A DNA stretch of 64,000 bases from Ditylenchus dipsaci. Its lineage: Eukaryota; Nematoda; Chromadorea; Rhabditida; Anguinidae. The position numbers and the translations under genes were made by a program. The DNA lies in assembly GCA_004194705.1 (NCBI GenBank), contig SADC01000098.1, positions 806,001 to 870,000 of the forward strand. Direction: 5' to 3'. The notes beneath the pieces were generated by a model. It saw nothing but the letters and a program-made list of their open reading frames with translations, did not search any database and had not been told where the DNA came from. This document shows positions 34,408 through 45,734 of this stretch, piece by piece (position 1 is the stretch's first letter; every line of letters begins with the position of its first letter).

Positions 34408-36930
34408 TAGAAAGTGAATTTTGCAAGCTTAAGTTAATTAGATTTTCATTTTAACCCTTATTTTTTCACACTAATCGGAATTACCATGAATCCACCCGAC
34501 AAAAAACACATCAGATCAAAGTTTTGAAATAAATTTTTTTCGAAAGAATTAGCCCTGGTCCAATTCAGGAGAGTCCTGGTGGTTTTCGCAACTGTTTCAG
34601 AACTCACGTTTTTATCGATGCTCTAGTGAATGTGATTATATAAAAGTTCATACTCGAAATGACACTAGAAAGCACATCTACATTTTAAGTATAAAGTTAT
34701 GTATGACTGTGCTTGCAAAATTTGCGCAAAAAACCAAAAATTCTAAAAAAGTCCAGGCTTTCGAAAAATTTCAAAATTTTTTGAGAACTTTTGTTTTTTT
34801 GCTAATTTTGCAGGCATAATCATGTACGATCCTATACTTAAAATGTCGCTCTGCTTTCTGGCGTCTTTTTGACTATAGACATTTTGATGGCGTGGTGACA
34901 AGTGGGCCTTAACATTTGAGGACGCGTCAGCGGAGGGATCGATTTTTGAAGATGGAAGATTTGAGAGCCGACATAAAAAGACTGAAATTCGAGTATCGAC
35001 TTTAGAGCCCACATATTTAGAAATCGAAACTTTGATCCCGAAATTTAGATCTCGTCATATATGGATCGATATTTTCATACCGACAGTTGCGGATGAAACA
35101 TGTGAAGACCGAAATTAAATACGCGAAATTTGTGGACAGGACACTGCTGGCCCGATATTTGTGACGCGATATTTCAAGTCCGAAAAATGAGGACGAAGTA
35201 TTCACTGCTCGATATTTAATTCTTTGTATTTAAAACCCGACATTTAAGGCCCGATATTTGAGGACGCGACATTTGAGGCCCGACATATAAAGACGCGACA
35301 TTTGAGGCCCGATTTTTCAAAACGCGACATTTAAGGCTCGACATTCAAGGACGTGACATCAGAGGACGCGACATTTAGGGATGCGTCATTTGAGGATGCG
35401 ACATTTAAGGACGCGACATTTAAGGCCCCACATTCAAAAATGCCAAATTTAACAAGCCCGGCATTTGTGGACCGGTGTTTTCTAACTTAGAATTTCATGC
35501 TGAACACGATGGTGCGGGTCCTACCCGCTTCAATCATTGACGAAGTAGGTAAAAAAGCCTCCGGAAGGTAACAAGTTGTGGATGGTCGAAATCCAGCTGG
35601 ATGCCCACAGGTTTTCAAGTAATGCGTCATGATTGTTATACTATACACACACTTAAAATATACGAAAATGACCGCCAGGAGTTCATCTATACTATTTTCG
35701 CACATTTTGCTACGGCTTTATGATAAAATATTGCTACTTCAGTGTATAAATAACCGTGAGATTCTGCATCTATTTTTATTGTGTGCGAGATTTAACTCGC
35801 TATGATCTAAATATGAAATTATAGCCTGTAGAAAATTAGAGCAGGCAGTCTTTGGTACTACTCGAAAGCCGAACTTCTAGCGGTCATTTTCGTATATTTT
35901 GAGTGTGTGTATAGTATAACAATCATGACGCATCACTTGAAAACCTGTGAGTATCAAGCTGGATTTCGACTATCCACAACTTGTTACCTTCCGGAGCCTT
36001 TTTTACCTACTTCGTCAATATATTGAAACGGGAAGGACCCGCACCATCGTGTCCAGGATGAAATTCTGAGTTAGAATACACCGGTCCATAAACGCCACAA
36101 ATGCCGGGCGTGTTAAATGTGGCCTTTTTGAATGTCGGGCCTTAAATGTCGCGTCCTCTGATGTCGCGTCCTTGAATGTCGAGCCTTTAATATCGCATCC
36201 TGTAATGTCGGGCCTTAAATGTCGCGTCCTGAAAAATCGGGCTTCAAATGTCGCGTCTTTATATTTCGGGCCTCAAATGTCGCGTCCTCAAATGTCGGGC
36301 CTTAAACGTTTCGTCCTTAAAAAATCGGATCAAAAATGTCAATGAACAAAAATAAGCTACTAATGTCTTGTCCTTAAAAGTCGGTCTTGAAAAATCAATC
36401 CTGGAAATGCTGAGTTTAAAAGGTCACGTCCTTTAATTTTGATTCATAGTATTCGGGTTCCAAATGTCTGATCCGCAAATTTCAACTCTCAAAAGTCGAT
36501 CTTCATATGTCGGACTGTAAATGTCGATCTGCAAATGTCGGTTCTCATTTGTCATTTCTCATATGTTGCATCCTTAATAGTCCGTCTTTATTTATCGGGC
36601 AACAAATGTTAGTCCTCAATTCTCGACTTTCGAAAAAGTTAATCCTTAAGAAATTTTCCTCAAATGTTAAGGCTCACTTGTCACCACGCCATTTTGATAA
36701 ATATGCCTACTAGAGGACCTATGAAAATGTATGTTCTGAAACAGTTCCGAAAACTACCAGAGCTCCCCTAAATTGGACCAGGTAAATTTTTTCGAGTTTT
36801 TTTTTAAATTTTGATCTGATGTGTTTTTTGTCGGGTGGATTCATGGTAATTTCGATTGGTGTAAAAAAATAAATGGTTAAAAATAAAAATCGAATAAACT
36901 TAAGCTTGCAAAATTCCACTTTCTAGTCGA
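34408..36930. mobile_element. 2.5-kb fold-back element with GCGACATTTGAGG units
   Basis: Unique outer arms (34408-34620; 36722-36930) share GAATTTTGCAAGCTTAAG and CATGAATCCACCCGACAAAA or inverses. Then come ~14-bp arrays (GCGACATTTGAGGCCC at 34900-35475; inverse GGGCCTTAAATGTCGC at 36060-36640). Inner unique arms (35487-35700, 35868-36060) meet near 35780. No ORF of note. Confidence 0.8.
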
Positions 36931-36939
36931 TATACAGAT

Positions 36940-37240
36940 GGCCAGAGTCGGAAAAATTTTTCAAGTTAAGAGCCCAAAGCAAGAGCTGGAGCAAATTTTT
37001 AAAAAAAAACCTGAGCCAGAGCAGGTTTTTTCAAAAAAAGAGCTCGGAGCCAGAAACATTTAAATTTTTATGTATTTTATGTATACACATAATGAATATA
37101 TACGTAACTGTTTTTGCCTCCGAGTCTACTCTGGCTCCGAGAAAGAACCAGAGCAGGAGCGAATTTTTTCAAGTTAAGAGCCCTGAGCAAGAGCTGGAGC
37201 AAATTTTTTCAAATTAAGATTTTGGAGTGAGAGACGGAGC
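36940..37240. repeat. GAGCMRGAGCTGGAGC repeats, partly inverted
   Basis: Runs of GAGCAAGAGCTGGAGCAAA and GAGCCAGAGCAGG units flank an inverse CTACTCTGGCTCCGAG near 37120. Looks like another small fold-back with its own unit. Confidence 0.45.
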
Positions 37241-37891
37241 GAAAAATCGCAAAATACATCACTGGCTGCGACCCGGCTCAATTCGAAATTCAGTAGTTCT
37301 CGAATAATACGTGGATTTGTTTCCATACTTCTGTCAAAATGTAAAAGTTCAGATGAAAATGATAGCTTAGTTAATAACAAAGATAACTGTAAAAAACTTC
37401 TCATCTAGGACTTAAAATTCATTTAATTTTAATAGCAGTCCGGAAACTTATCCACCAACCTAATAATTTGTCGCTCGTAATTTTCGATTTTCATCAGCAA
37501 AAATGTTCAAGAGCTCTTGTCTACGCAATAAAACGCACAAGAATGAACAATAGTTCATGGTTATCCAAACCAGCTTTGCATAATATTTTTTTGTAGCCAA
37601 CACTCCAATTTCTATTTTCGCCGCTCTACTCGAATAAACATAACTGTACTGTGTGCAAAGAGGATCAGACTTTTTGATTTAATAACTCTACAAGTTTTCT
37701 TCTTGCATAAACTCTAAAACATGTGACTTTCCTGTGCTCGATACCCCTAGCCAACAGAATACTCTAGAAGCAGCACCAGTGGGCGTTTAGATTTTCACCA
37801 GACAGAACTATGAACAGAAGCACAGTAAAAAAATACCATTAAATTATTCATGATCGATGGTTTGCTAAATTTTTTGGCGAACCATAGTGCC

Positions 37892-37897
37892 TATAAA
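37892..37897 (+). promoter_or_regulatory. TATA box of the EASGAT-repeat gene
   Basis: TATAAA lies 91 nt upstream of the ATG at 37983, compatible with a start of transcription near 37925 and a short 5'UTR. Motif evidence only. Confidence 0.45.
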
Positions 37898-37982
37898 TGG
37901 CAGTGATCCGGGCTTAATTTCATTTTAGACTTGAAATTGTAATAGTCTCTTAAAGTTCAGTGTCTTTTTTTATTGTATCATA

Positions 37983-40900
37983 ATGATGAAAAATATTCTA
38001 ATTTTCGTCTCTTTTGAGCTGCTAGTTCTCACTATGGTTAGATTTTTATGAATTAAAAAAAACTGAAAAATAAAAACGTTATTCATTCGAACCCTATTGG
38101 AGAGCGGTTTCGCTCCGGTCTTTCCTGCCCTCAAACCTCCAACGCAAAAATGCGGGAGATTTAAGATCAAAGGCGGGAGGTGTCAATTTCATCCATCTTT
38201 TTCAGCGTATAAAAATTGGGAGAGTAGTGGTATTCACTGCTAATAGAAAAAGGGCCCCATGTAAACAAGTTACCGGACCTAATCATGAGTTAAAAATATT
38301 TTTGAGTCCTTCCTAATATATTCCTAAGCCTAAAAATCGCAAAAACACAACATGAAGCAAAGACTCCCAAGGCGAAAACTACCGCAAACCGTCATCCTGC
38401 ACTTTCCTATCATGGAATAGGGCCAAAATATGCGTTTTTTCTGGATCAGTAGAAACCAGCTCAATTTTGCTGGCTTTAACAAAATTGCATAAACTACTGA
38501 CCCACGCTCACTACTTGAAAGCAGTGGTTGCTTTTTTGGTTTGGAACAAAAATTAAGAGTAAATATATTTTAATGATCATTTGGCACAAACATACTTACT
38601 TTGGTACTTGTTGGGTTGGGGCCCCACCCTAAATTTTTTCAAAAGTAACCCAAAATCATATCCTATGCTAATTTTTTCTGCTTAACATAATAGAAAAAAC
38701 ATTTATGAATAGTTTTCGAGTAAAAAATTTATACTTTTTGACTTCAACTCCTCAATGGTACATGGTCTGTTTTTTTAGGTATTTTAGGGTCATTTTTTGG
38801 ATATTTACCATATTTAGGTTTTAGGATCAGTCAAGGGTAGGTCAGCGTATGTCAGAACGGACTCAAACATGTTTTTTCACTATTTTATATTCTGAGAAAC
38901 ATGTTTAAGTCCGCCCTAACATACGCTGGCCTACCCTCGCCTAAGCCTAAAGCCTAAATATGGTACCGTATTTCCTCTAATATAACCACCGGTGGGTTTA
39001 TTTTTCAAACCCCTTCTGAGGGTGGGTTTATTAGAGTCATTTTGAGATTTTTGTGGCTTCACCAAAATCCAAAAAGCGGAATCGGTAGAGCTCGTGGGAA
39101 CTAAGAAAACGCAAAAAACAGCTTTGCAGAATATTTACTCTGTCCGAGATACAGACACTGGAAGTTGAGGGGTGGGTTTATTAGAGCGGGTGGTTATATT
39201 AGAGGAAATACGGTAAATACCCGAAAAATGACTCTAGAATGCCTAAATTGACCGTTCACCATTGCGATATTAAAGTAAAAAGTTCAGAAGTTAAAAAGTT
39301 CCTTCGAATCAAAAACTGATTAGAAATGTTTCTTCTATTATGTTAAGCAGGAAAAAGTAGCATAGAATATGATTTTGGGTCACTTTTGAAAAATTTAGGG
39401 TGGGGGGAGGGGGTCCCAGCTCAACATGTACCCTTACTTTTAAAAAATTGTTGCAGGCTCAATCTCCAACTCCAAGTACAAATGAAACCAGCACAGTCCA
39501 ACCTCTATCAACTGTTACACCAATAGTCGAGTCTACTACCACTGTTTTACCCAGCAACACATCTGTAGATCCTTCTCCAACCACCTCAGTATTAGAAACT
39601 ACCACTGTTGCGCCGTCAACTGCTGCATCTGAAGTGTCATCTTCAGCTGCTCCGGTTTCATCTTCTGCTCCTTCGCTGGCGCCATCCTCAGAAGTACCCT
39701 CCACATCAGTTCCTTCTTTATCAACAGTATTAGGAGTTTCTTCTTCTGAAGCTGCTAGTCCATCTCTAGCTCCCGAAGCATCTACTGTAAGTTCAGTGTC
39801 TTCTGGCTCACCGCTACCAGAAGCATCAACTGTGGCACCTGAAACTTCATCTCAAGTGCCCTCTTTATCCCCTGTTTCAGGAGCGTCCTCTATTGAGCCA
39901 AGCAGCCCTGTCCCATCTGGTTCACCTATTCCTGATGTGTCAACCGTAGAGCCTTCAAGTTCATCGGTAGTTCCTACCGGATCACCACTTCCAGAAGCAT
40001 CCAGTGTGTCACCTGCATCCGTCGCAACTGATGCATCTGCAGCCACTGATGCAACAGTAGTCCCCTCTGGATCTCCAATCCCAGAAGTGTCCACTGTGTC
40101 ACCTGCATCTGGAGCAACTGATGCAACCGCGGCTACAGAAGCATCTGGAGCTACTGAGGCATCTGGAGCCACCGAGGCGTCTGGAGCCACTGTGTCACCA
40201 GCATCTGGAGCAACTGATGCAACCGCGGCTACAGAAGCATCTGGAGCTACTGAGGCGTCTGGAGCCACTGTGTCAGCAGCGTCTGGAGCAACTGAGGCAT
40301 CTGGAGCTACTGAGGCATCTGGAGCAACCGAGGTATCCGGAGCAACTGAAGCTTCTGGAGCCACCGAGGCATCTGGAGCCACCGAGGCGTCTGGAGCCAC
40401 TGTGTCACCAGCATCTGGAGCAACTGATGCAACCGCGGCTACAGAAGCATCTGGAGCTACTGAGGCGTCTGGAGCCACTGTGTCAGCAGCATCTGGAGCA
40501 ACTGAGGCATCTGGAGCAACCGAAGCCTCTGGAGCAACTGAAGCTTCTGGAGCCACTGAGGCATCTGGAGCCACCGAGGTATCCGGAGCAACTGAAGCTT
40601 CTGGAGCCACCGAGGCATCTGGAGCCACCGAGGCTTCTGGAGCCACTGAGGCGTCTGCAGCAACCGAGGCATCTGGAGCAACTGAAGCTTCTGGAGCCAC
40701 AGAGGCGTCTGGAGCAACCGAAGCCTCTGGAGCAACTGAAGCTTCTGGAGCCACCGAGGCCTCTGGAGCAACTGAAGCTTCTGGAGCCACTGAGGCCTCT
40801 GGAGCAACCGAAGCCTCTGGAGCAACTGAAGCTTCTGGAGCCACCGAGGCATCTGGAGCCACCGAGGCATCTGGAGCCACTGAGGCGTCTGCAGCAACCG

Positions 40901-41800
40901 AGGCATCTGGAGCAACTGAAGCTTCTGGAGCCACAGAGGCGTCTGGAGCCACTGAGGCGTCTGCAGCAACCGAGGCATCTGGAGCAACTGAAGCTTCTGG
41001 AGCCACAGAGGCGTCTGGAGCAACCGAAGCCTCTGGAGCAACTGAAGCTTCTGGAGCCACCGAGGCATCTGGAGCCACCGCGGCTTCTGGAGCCACTGAG
41101 GCGTCTGCAGCAACTGAAGCTTCTGGAGCCACAGAGGCGTCTGGAGCAACCGAAGCCTCTGGAGCAACTGAAGCTTCTGGAGCCACTGAGGCATCTGGAG
41201 CCACCGAGGTATCCGGAGCAACTGAAGCTTCTGGAGCCACCGAGGCATCTGGAGCCACCGAGGCTTCTGGAGCCACTGAGGCGTCTGCAGCAACCGAGGC
41301 ATCTGGAGCAACTGAAGCTTCTGGAGCCACAGAGGCGTCTGGAGCAACCGAGGCCTCTGGAGCAACCGAGGCATCCGGAGCAACTGATGCAACATTAGTT
41401 ACTGCTTCAAGCCTACCTGGTGTTTCAGGAACACCTAACCCTGGGTGTCAAGAAACTGTGGTAGATCCCATGGTCCAGCCGCTAATTGCTCAGCCTTGCC
41501 CCAGTTGATCCAGGTACAGCCAGACAACACTACCAGTCTGACTAATGCATTTGAAAATTGGCAAAAATGTCAAAGCTCTTCAAGACAACTGGGATCCAAC
41601 AACCTAAAGAATCAGATCAGAAAAGCGATCTATGATAACACCGCCTTTCAACTGTCAACCAAAAGATCGAAAATATTGTGACCGATTTGAACAACTACAA
41701 CAGAAACAATAAACCAATTCAGCAGCAATTGTTCAACGCAACAATTCCTGATTGGAACGGCACTTTTGGAGACTTTGTGGATTGTGGAGCACAGTTTTAA
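37983..41800 (+). CDS. Secreted mucin/proteoglycan-like protein with ~70 EASGAT repeats
   Basis: Exon 1 (37983-38036) encodes a signal peptide MMKNILIFVSFELLVLTM. Its GT donor is at 38037 and the acceptor TTGTTGCAG ends at 39456, joining in phase 0 to AQSPTPSTNE, a natural cleavage region. Exon 2 has a Ser/Thr/Pro-rich, mucin-like stretch (about 40120 upstream) and then ~70 tandem 18-bp units encoding EASGAT with variants EVSGAT, EASAAT and TVSPASGAT. The frame stops at 41506-41508, but coding character continues through two single-base frame changes (near 41500 at a CCCC run, and near 41650) to FVDCGAQF and TAA 41798-41800. That makes a ~110-residue Cys-containing C-terminal domain with N-glycosylation sequons (NTTS, NATI). 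Every unit offers Ser-Gly next to Glu, like glycosaminoglycan attachment sites, plus Thr for O-glycans. A role as an extracellular matrix, eggshell or cuticle proteoglycan is inference. The ~1.4 kb intron is largely MITEs. Confidence 0.8.
38615..39412. mobile_element. Element filling the intron of the EASGAT-repeat gene
   Basis: ~130-bp inverted ends (CCACCCTAAATTTTTTCAAA at 38625; inverse TTTGAAAAATTTAGGGTGGG near 39385). Inside, an inverted repeat at 38808-38962 (CTTAGGCG, GTAGGTCAGCGTATGTC and inverses) and MITE copy 5 are nested. Its right end is ~45 bp from the acceptor of coding exon 2. Confidence 0.75.
38964..39215. mobile_element. TACGGTA-end MITE, copy 5 (motif ACCACC)
   Basis: TACCGTATTTCCTCTAATAT, palindrome AACCACCGGTGGGTT, the conserved body (GGAATCGGTAGAGCTCGTGG) and a right end with GGGTGGTTATATTAGAGG then AAATACGGTA. 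Confidence 0.85.
40115..41395 (+). repeat. 18-bp coding minisatellite (EASGAT units)
   Basis: Tandem 18-mers of the form GARGCNTCTGGAGCNACY run for about 1.28 kb. Higher-order blocks are visible, for example a repeated run containing TVSPASGAT DATAATEASGAT at ~40190 and ~40405. The GC-rich, stop-free repeat leaves other frames open on both strands, which explains long spurious ORFs. Confidence 0.9.
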
Positions 41801-41869
41801 AAAATTAGACCGTTTCGAAATGTCTTGTTAAGATGTGTTCATTAGATACTATCGGATTTTTTCTGTATT

Positions 41870-41875
41870 AATAAA
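41870..41875 (+). terminator. Poly(A) signal AATAAA of the EASGAT-repeat gene
   Basis: AATAAA is 70 nt beyond the TAA at 41800, supporting the longer, frame-shifted C-terminus over the early stop at 41508. Confidence 0.5.
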
Positions 41876-42119
41876 AATGATTATTGTGAACTGACTTTTC
41901 CAATACTGTTTAAATAAAAGCAAATATAGCAAATAGCGCAATTTTTTCATATTAATCGATTCACGTACTTCCATTCATTTACCACTAGTCCATTGAAATT
42001 ATCGAGTTCTTTTTAAAAATGATTTAACACGGACTAGACGAGTCAGCTTACACAGATTTTGGAACAACTAAGAGTTTTGAAGGGTTTTCACAATAAAAAA
42101 CAATAAAAGTATATGTTAA

Positions 42120-42370
42120 TTGCTAATTCACTAAGCATACCGTAATGTCAAGTTATTTTTCAATTCCCGACAATCTAAAAAGTTTGGGATCGATCTTGAT
42201 AATTTTGGGTGAAAATTCAAAATCCAAGAAGTGGAATCGGTATAGCTTGTGGAACTTTGAATTTATTCACTTTATGCTGAGATATGGGTATTCAAAGTAG
42301 GGGGTGTTGTTGGAGGGTGTTGTTAGCTATTGGAGACTGTAGAGCTATTAGAGCATTTATTGTATATTTA
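42120..42370. mobile_element. Decayed relative of the TACGGTA-end MITE body
   Basis: Contains GTGGAATCGGTATAGCTTGTG and the neighbouring body sequence of the family (core AATCGGTAKAGCTYGTGG), with only traces of the ends (ATACCGTAA at the left). Old copy. Confidence 0.45.
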
Positions 42371-42869
42371 TATATACTTATATTAAACATATGTTATAAA
42401 CAGGGGGTTCATTTTATTTCAGAAGATTTAATATGCTTATTTTATTAGAATTTTAAACAGACCAAGATGTGATTCACCTTTTATTCGATAGTAAATAGTA
42501 TGTTATTTGATATGAAAAACATATTCATTTATTTCATTGATCAGATAAAATTCTAACTGTTTTAAATTTTAATTTAAAAAATGTGTTTTTTTTTCGACAA
42601 ATGAACAAGGCATTCGATCAAAAAATCATAACTTATTGTTATGCGCTTTCATAATATCTCAACAACATTTTGTAGCGAATCAAGGGCTTCAAATCCATTT
42701 TCAAAAGTTTTTTTTTGAATGTAAGATTGTCAATATATGACCTTTTGAAGAAAAATATTATGTAAAAATGAACAGAATATATTAACTATATTAAATACAT
42801 ACAGGGTGTCCCAAAATTACGCGTACCTTTTTAATTTAAATTGTTTGAATTGAATTTTGTTGATTCGTT

Positions 42870-43295
42870 AAGTCTCATTCACAAACGATGTCGTTGTCGC
42901 CGTCGTTAGCGTTGTTGTTGTCGTTGGAATATTTTTTTTTATAAAACCGTTTTTTCGCCAAGGACGACGACAACCTATTTATAAAAAATCCAACGACAAC
43001 GACGACGCCAAAGACAACGGCATTTTTCATTCCAAATTGGACAAATATCGCATTTTCAGTCGAGATTTCGAGGAAAAACATGTGAAGAATATAGTTAATC
43101 CTCAAAACTCTGACTTAAAATGCAAAATTTGTCTAATTTGGAATGAATATTGCCGTTGTCCTTGGCGTCGTCGTTGTCGTCGTCGTTGGCGTTGTATCAG
43201 AAATTTAGTGGGGAAATTCAGTGTTTTGAGGGAAATTTGAATTTAGTGGGGAAATTAATTAATTTAGTGGAGAAATTCAGAAATTTAGCGGTTTT
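42870..43295. repeat. CGTTGTCGTCGTTGG inverted repeats and AATTTAGTGGGGAAATT tandem units
   Basis: GTCGTTGTCGCCGTCGTTAG (42888) and inverse CCAACGACAACGACGACG (42991), then a second forward copy at 43155-43195. About four ~25-bp AATTTAGTGGGGAAATTCAG units follow at 43200-43290. Confidence 0.55.
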
Positions 43296-43483
43296 TTTCA
43301 GTTTGAGCCTATTTATATTAAATTATGTATATATGTTTACTAAAATAACACAAATATTAACATTATAATAAATTTTCCATTTTTTACTTTTTATGTTAAC
43401 TCAAATGAAAAGAAATTACTCGGTAATTTTTTTCTTATAAATGAATATTAAAAACAAAATATTTTTAACCAAAAACGCACAAA

Positions 43484-43489
43484 TTTATT
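43484..43489 (-). terminator. Candidate poly(A) signal of the neuropeptide gene
   Basis: Reads AATAAA on the minus strand, about 105 nt after the stop codon. Position-based inference. Confidence 0.35.
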
Positions 43490-43591
43490 AGTAGCAGACT
43501 TTTCTAGCAATACAACATAAATAATAAAATGTTTTTAGATCTGAACCTTTCGATTTTTCATTAATCTGATAATTAATGAAGTAGTATGTGT

Positions 43592-43952
43592 CTACAAAAA
43601 GCCAGCTGCTCCACCATATCTCGGCCCATAATAGTAGTTTCCCTCCATGTCAAATCTTTTCATTGGTGCGCCAGGATGGAAGCTTTCAAAATCAAATCTT
43701 TTGGCTGGGGCTCCAGGACGGTAGAAACCATCGAAGTCGAAGCGCTTATCAAAGTTGAAATCGAATCGCTTTTGCTGTACAGGCTGATTAACACTAGGCG
43801 ATGTCCTCAGCAATCCGGCAGGCTGTGAAGTCGTTAATCTGAGAAAAATCTTAAAGTCTTTTTCACTATAAGAAAAAAACTAACTCCATAGCTGCGCAGA
43901 CAAGGGCAACCAGAGTAAAAAACTTAAAAGATATAGAAGAAAATCCAGCCAT
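43592..43952 (-). CDS. Neuropeptide precursor with FDF-type peptides, two exons
   Basis: Exon 1 is 43952-43885 and exon 2 is 43838-43592, with a 46-nt GTTAGT...TTCTCAG intron; 104 residues. Exon 1 encodes a signal peptide (MAGFSSISFKFFTLVALVCA). The mature part is a series of peptides separated by Lys-Arg sites: after QQKR come FDFNFD, FDFDGFYRPGAPA, FDFESFHPGAPM and FDMEGNYYYGPRYGGAAGFL. All start with Phe-Asp, two share a xxPGAP ending, and none has a Gly amidation signal before KR, so the peptides are probably non-amidated. It would be processed by a proprotein convertase and carboxypeptidase in secretory granules. The acceptor-like AATTTAG is 4 nt before the ATG, as in trans-spliced genes. 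I do not recognise a named family. A candidate AATAAA is at 43484-43489. Confidence 0.82.
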
Positions 43953-44209
43953 TTTCTAAATTTGGGCAAATTAGTAAATATAGAATATATACATATAAAA
44001 GTATTCTAAGTTTTTGAAAGACTTTTTGGGTTAAAGTTAAAACAGTTGATTGAACTACAGCATTAATTATCACGGTCTGCAAGCTAGTCAGTTTTTTTCG
44101 GATTTTTTAAGATCTAATAAATAAAGGCGAGCCAGGTGTACAGTATACCGCCTAGCTCAAAAATGCCCTAAATCATGTATTTTCAACGTTTAAGCTTTTA
44201 AAACATGTT

Positions 44210-44520
44210 TTCAGGGCCGGCTGAGCATTTAAAAAAAATTTCACCAAAAATTTTACTTTTCGCCTTGGGGGACCAAGGTAAATTTTTTCTGAAAATCTCT
44301 GAAAACCAAAAAAATATGGAATTCGAACATAGTTTTGAATACTCGGGCCTACCGCATAAACAAACTCTGGTATGCATGCTTTTTTCATGCATCCAGAGTC
44401 ATTTTCAAGTAATTTATGTCTAAGTTATGTGGGTGTGCGCAACTTAACTCCAAGCCTTCAAGCCCTCCGCTTGCTGAGTTAGAGATGCGCGCACTCACTT
44501 ACCTTTGACATTATTCCGAG
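44210..44520. mobile_element. Partial copy of the GGCCTACCGCATAAA element
   Basis: Shares CCTTGG(G)GG, GGGCCTACCGCATAAA, ATGCATCCAGAGTCA and GTGGGTGTGCGC with the 15780-16880 element. Confidence 0.6.
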
Positions 44521-44544
44521 AAATACTCTCGATTATAAAATGCA

Positions 44545-44704
44545 TACCGTATTTCCTCTAAAAAGGCGGCCGGCCGCCTTATTTTTCAAGCCCCCAAAAT
44601 CTGAAAATTGTCAATCAAAAATGGCCTTAACTCTGAAATTTTAGTCAAAAAAATGAGGGGGCCGCCTTATTAGAGCGGGCCGGCTTATTAGAGGAAATAC
44701 GGTA
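44545..44704. mobile_element. TACGGTA-end MITE, copy 6 (motif GGCGGCC)
   Basis: TACCGTATTTCCTCTAAAAA, palindrome GGCGGCCGGCCGCC, a shortened body, then GGCCGCCTTATTAGAGC and CTTATTAGAGGAAATACGG. Confidence 0.85.
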
Positions 44705-45307
44705 TATAGTTTTTTTCCAAGCTCCAGTCGAGAAAACATAGTAGAATACCACTAAACCACCACTTTTTGACTTTTCACGTACCCTTTTTGGGTAAGTTAA
44801 CTTCGTCCCCCAAGGCAAAAAGTCAAACTTTTAGTGAAATTTATTTTCAAAAATGATCTGCCGGGCCCCTAAAAACATGTTTTCTGCACGTTTCAGAAGC
44901 TTAAACGTTGAAAAAAACGGTTCAGTTCATTTTCGAGCTAGTCGGTATAGCGTACTTAAGCCAAAGGCGAAATTAAATTTAAAGGAGCTTTGCAGAATTT
45001 TTTTTTCTAATGTCTTAAAGCTGTGCAAAATTATCTAATATGCTCACCATTTTTTAATAAACATTTTTTTATCACTTTTGTATGAGCTGCTGAGGTTTAA
45101 CGAATTAGTGCATTTGTTCACAAGACAAACATAAAACAAATTACATAATCAAAAAAGTACAATCTGAATGGTCTTGATTTTTCTTCTTGTTTGTGTACTT
45201 TTTACAGACTTGTAAAACTTTATATTTATATCACATAAATGTCGGACAACCAATAAAATGGATTTCAGGATACATAATTAGATGGTTTTAAAAAAATAAT
45301 GAATTGA

Positions 45308-45553
45308 ACAGGTTGCTTCAAAAAAAACTCCCCCATTTTTAAAAAATTGGTGTACGTAACCCCTTGCTCGGCTGACATTCGAATTTTTCGAGAATTTAAG
45401 CATATTAGGTCATTTTAGGTTTTCAATACGGTACAAATGTTATTTTCTATGAAAAATTGAAGAAAAGTGGATAAAATATGAGTTGCCTTCAAAAAAATTA
45501 TTTAAATTGTTTTTCGAAAATGGGGGAGTTTTCTTTTGATACACCCTGTAGAA
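45308..45553. mobile_element. MITE with AACTCCCCCATTTT ends
   Basis: The right end on its own strand reads ACAGGGTGTATCAAAAGAAA then ACTCCCCCATTTTC; the left end is ACAGGTTGCTTCAAAAAAAA then ACTCCCCCATTTTT. The ACAGGGTGT start is shared with fragments at 42803 and 28090. Confidence 0.6.
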
Positions 45554-45734
45554 TATTGGGTCTAATTGCTCCTGTTACGGTGAAAAAAAATTGCGAAAAT
45601 AAATTTGCTTTTACTTTTTCTCCTACTGCAATTTCTTTAAATTAGGTTTAATTCAAAAGACAGCGCACAATTAGTACGGACTAAAACATTCGTCTTAAAA
45701 AATATCGAGACGTTTACAAATTGCCCAAACACAG

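Noticed and set aside
34890..36640. Regularly spaced short repeats resembling a CRISPR array
   Set aside because: Units are contiguous with no unique spacers, occur as inverted arms of a transposon-like element, and the genome is eukaryotic.
39852..41330. 492-residue minus-strand ORF and 425-residue plus-strand ORF over the EASGAT region
   Set aside because: They are alternative-frame readings of a stop-free 18-bp GC-rich repeat. The plus frame with signal peptide, correct phase and poly(A) signal is the real one.
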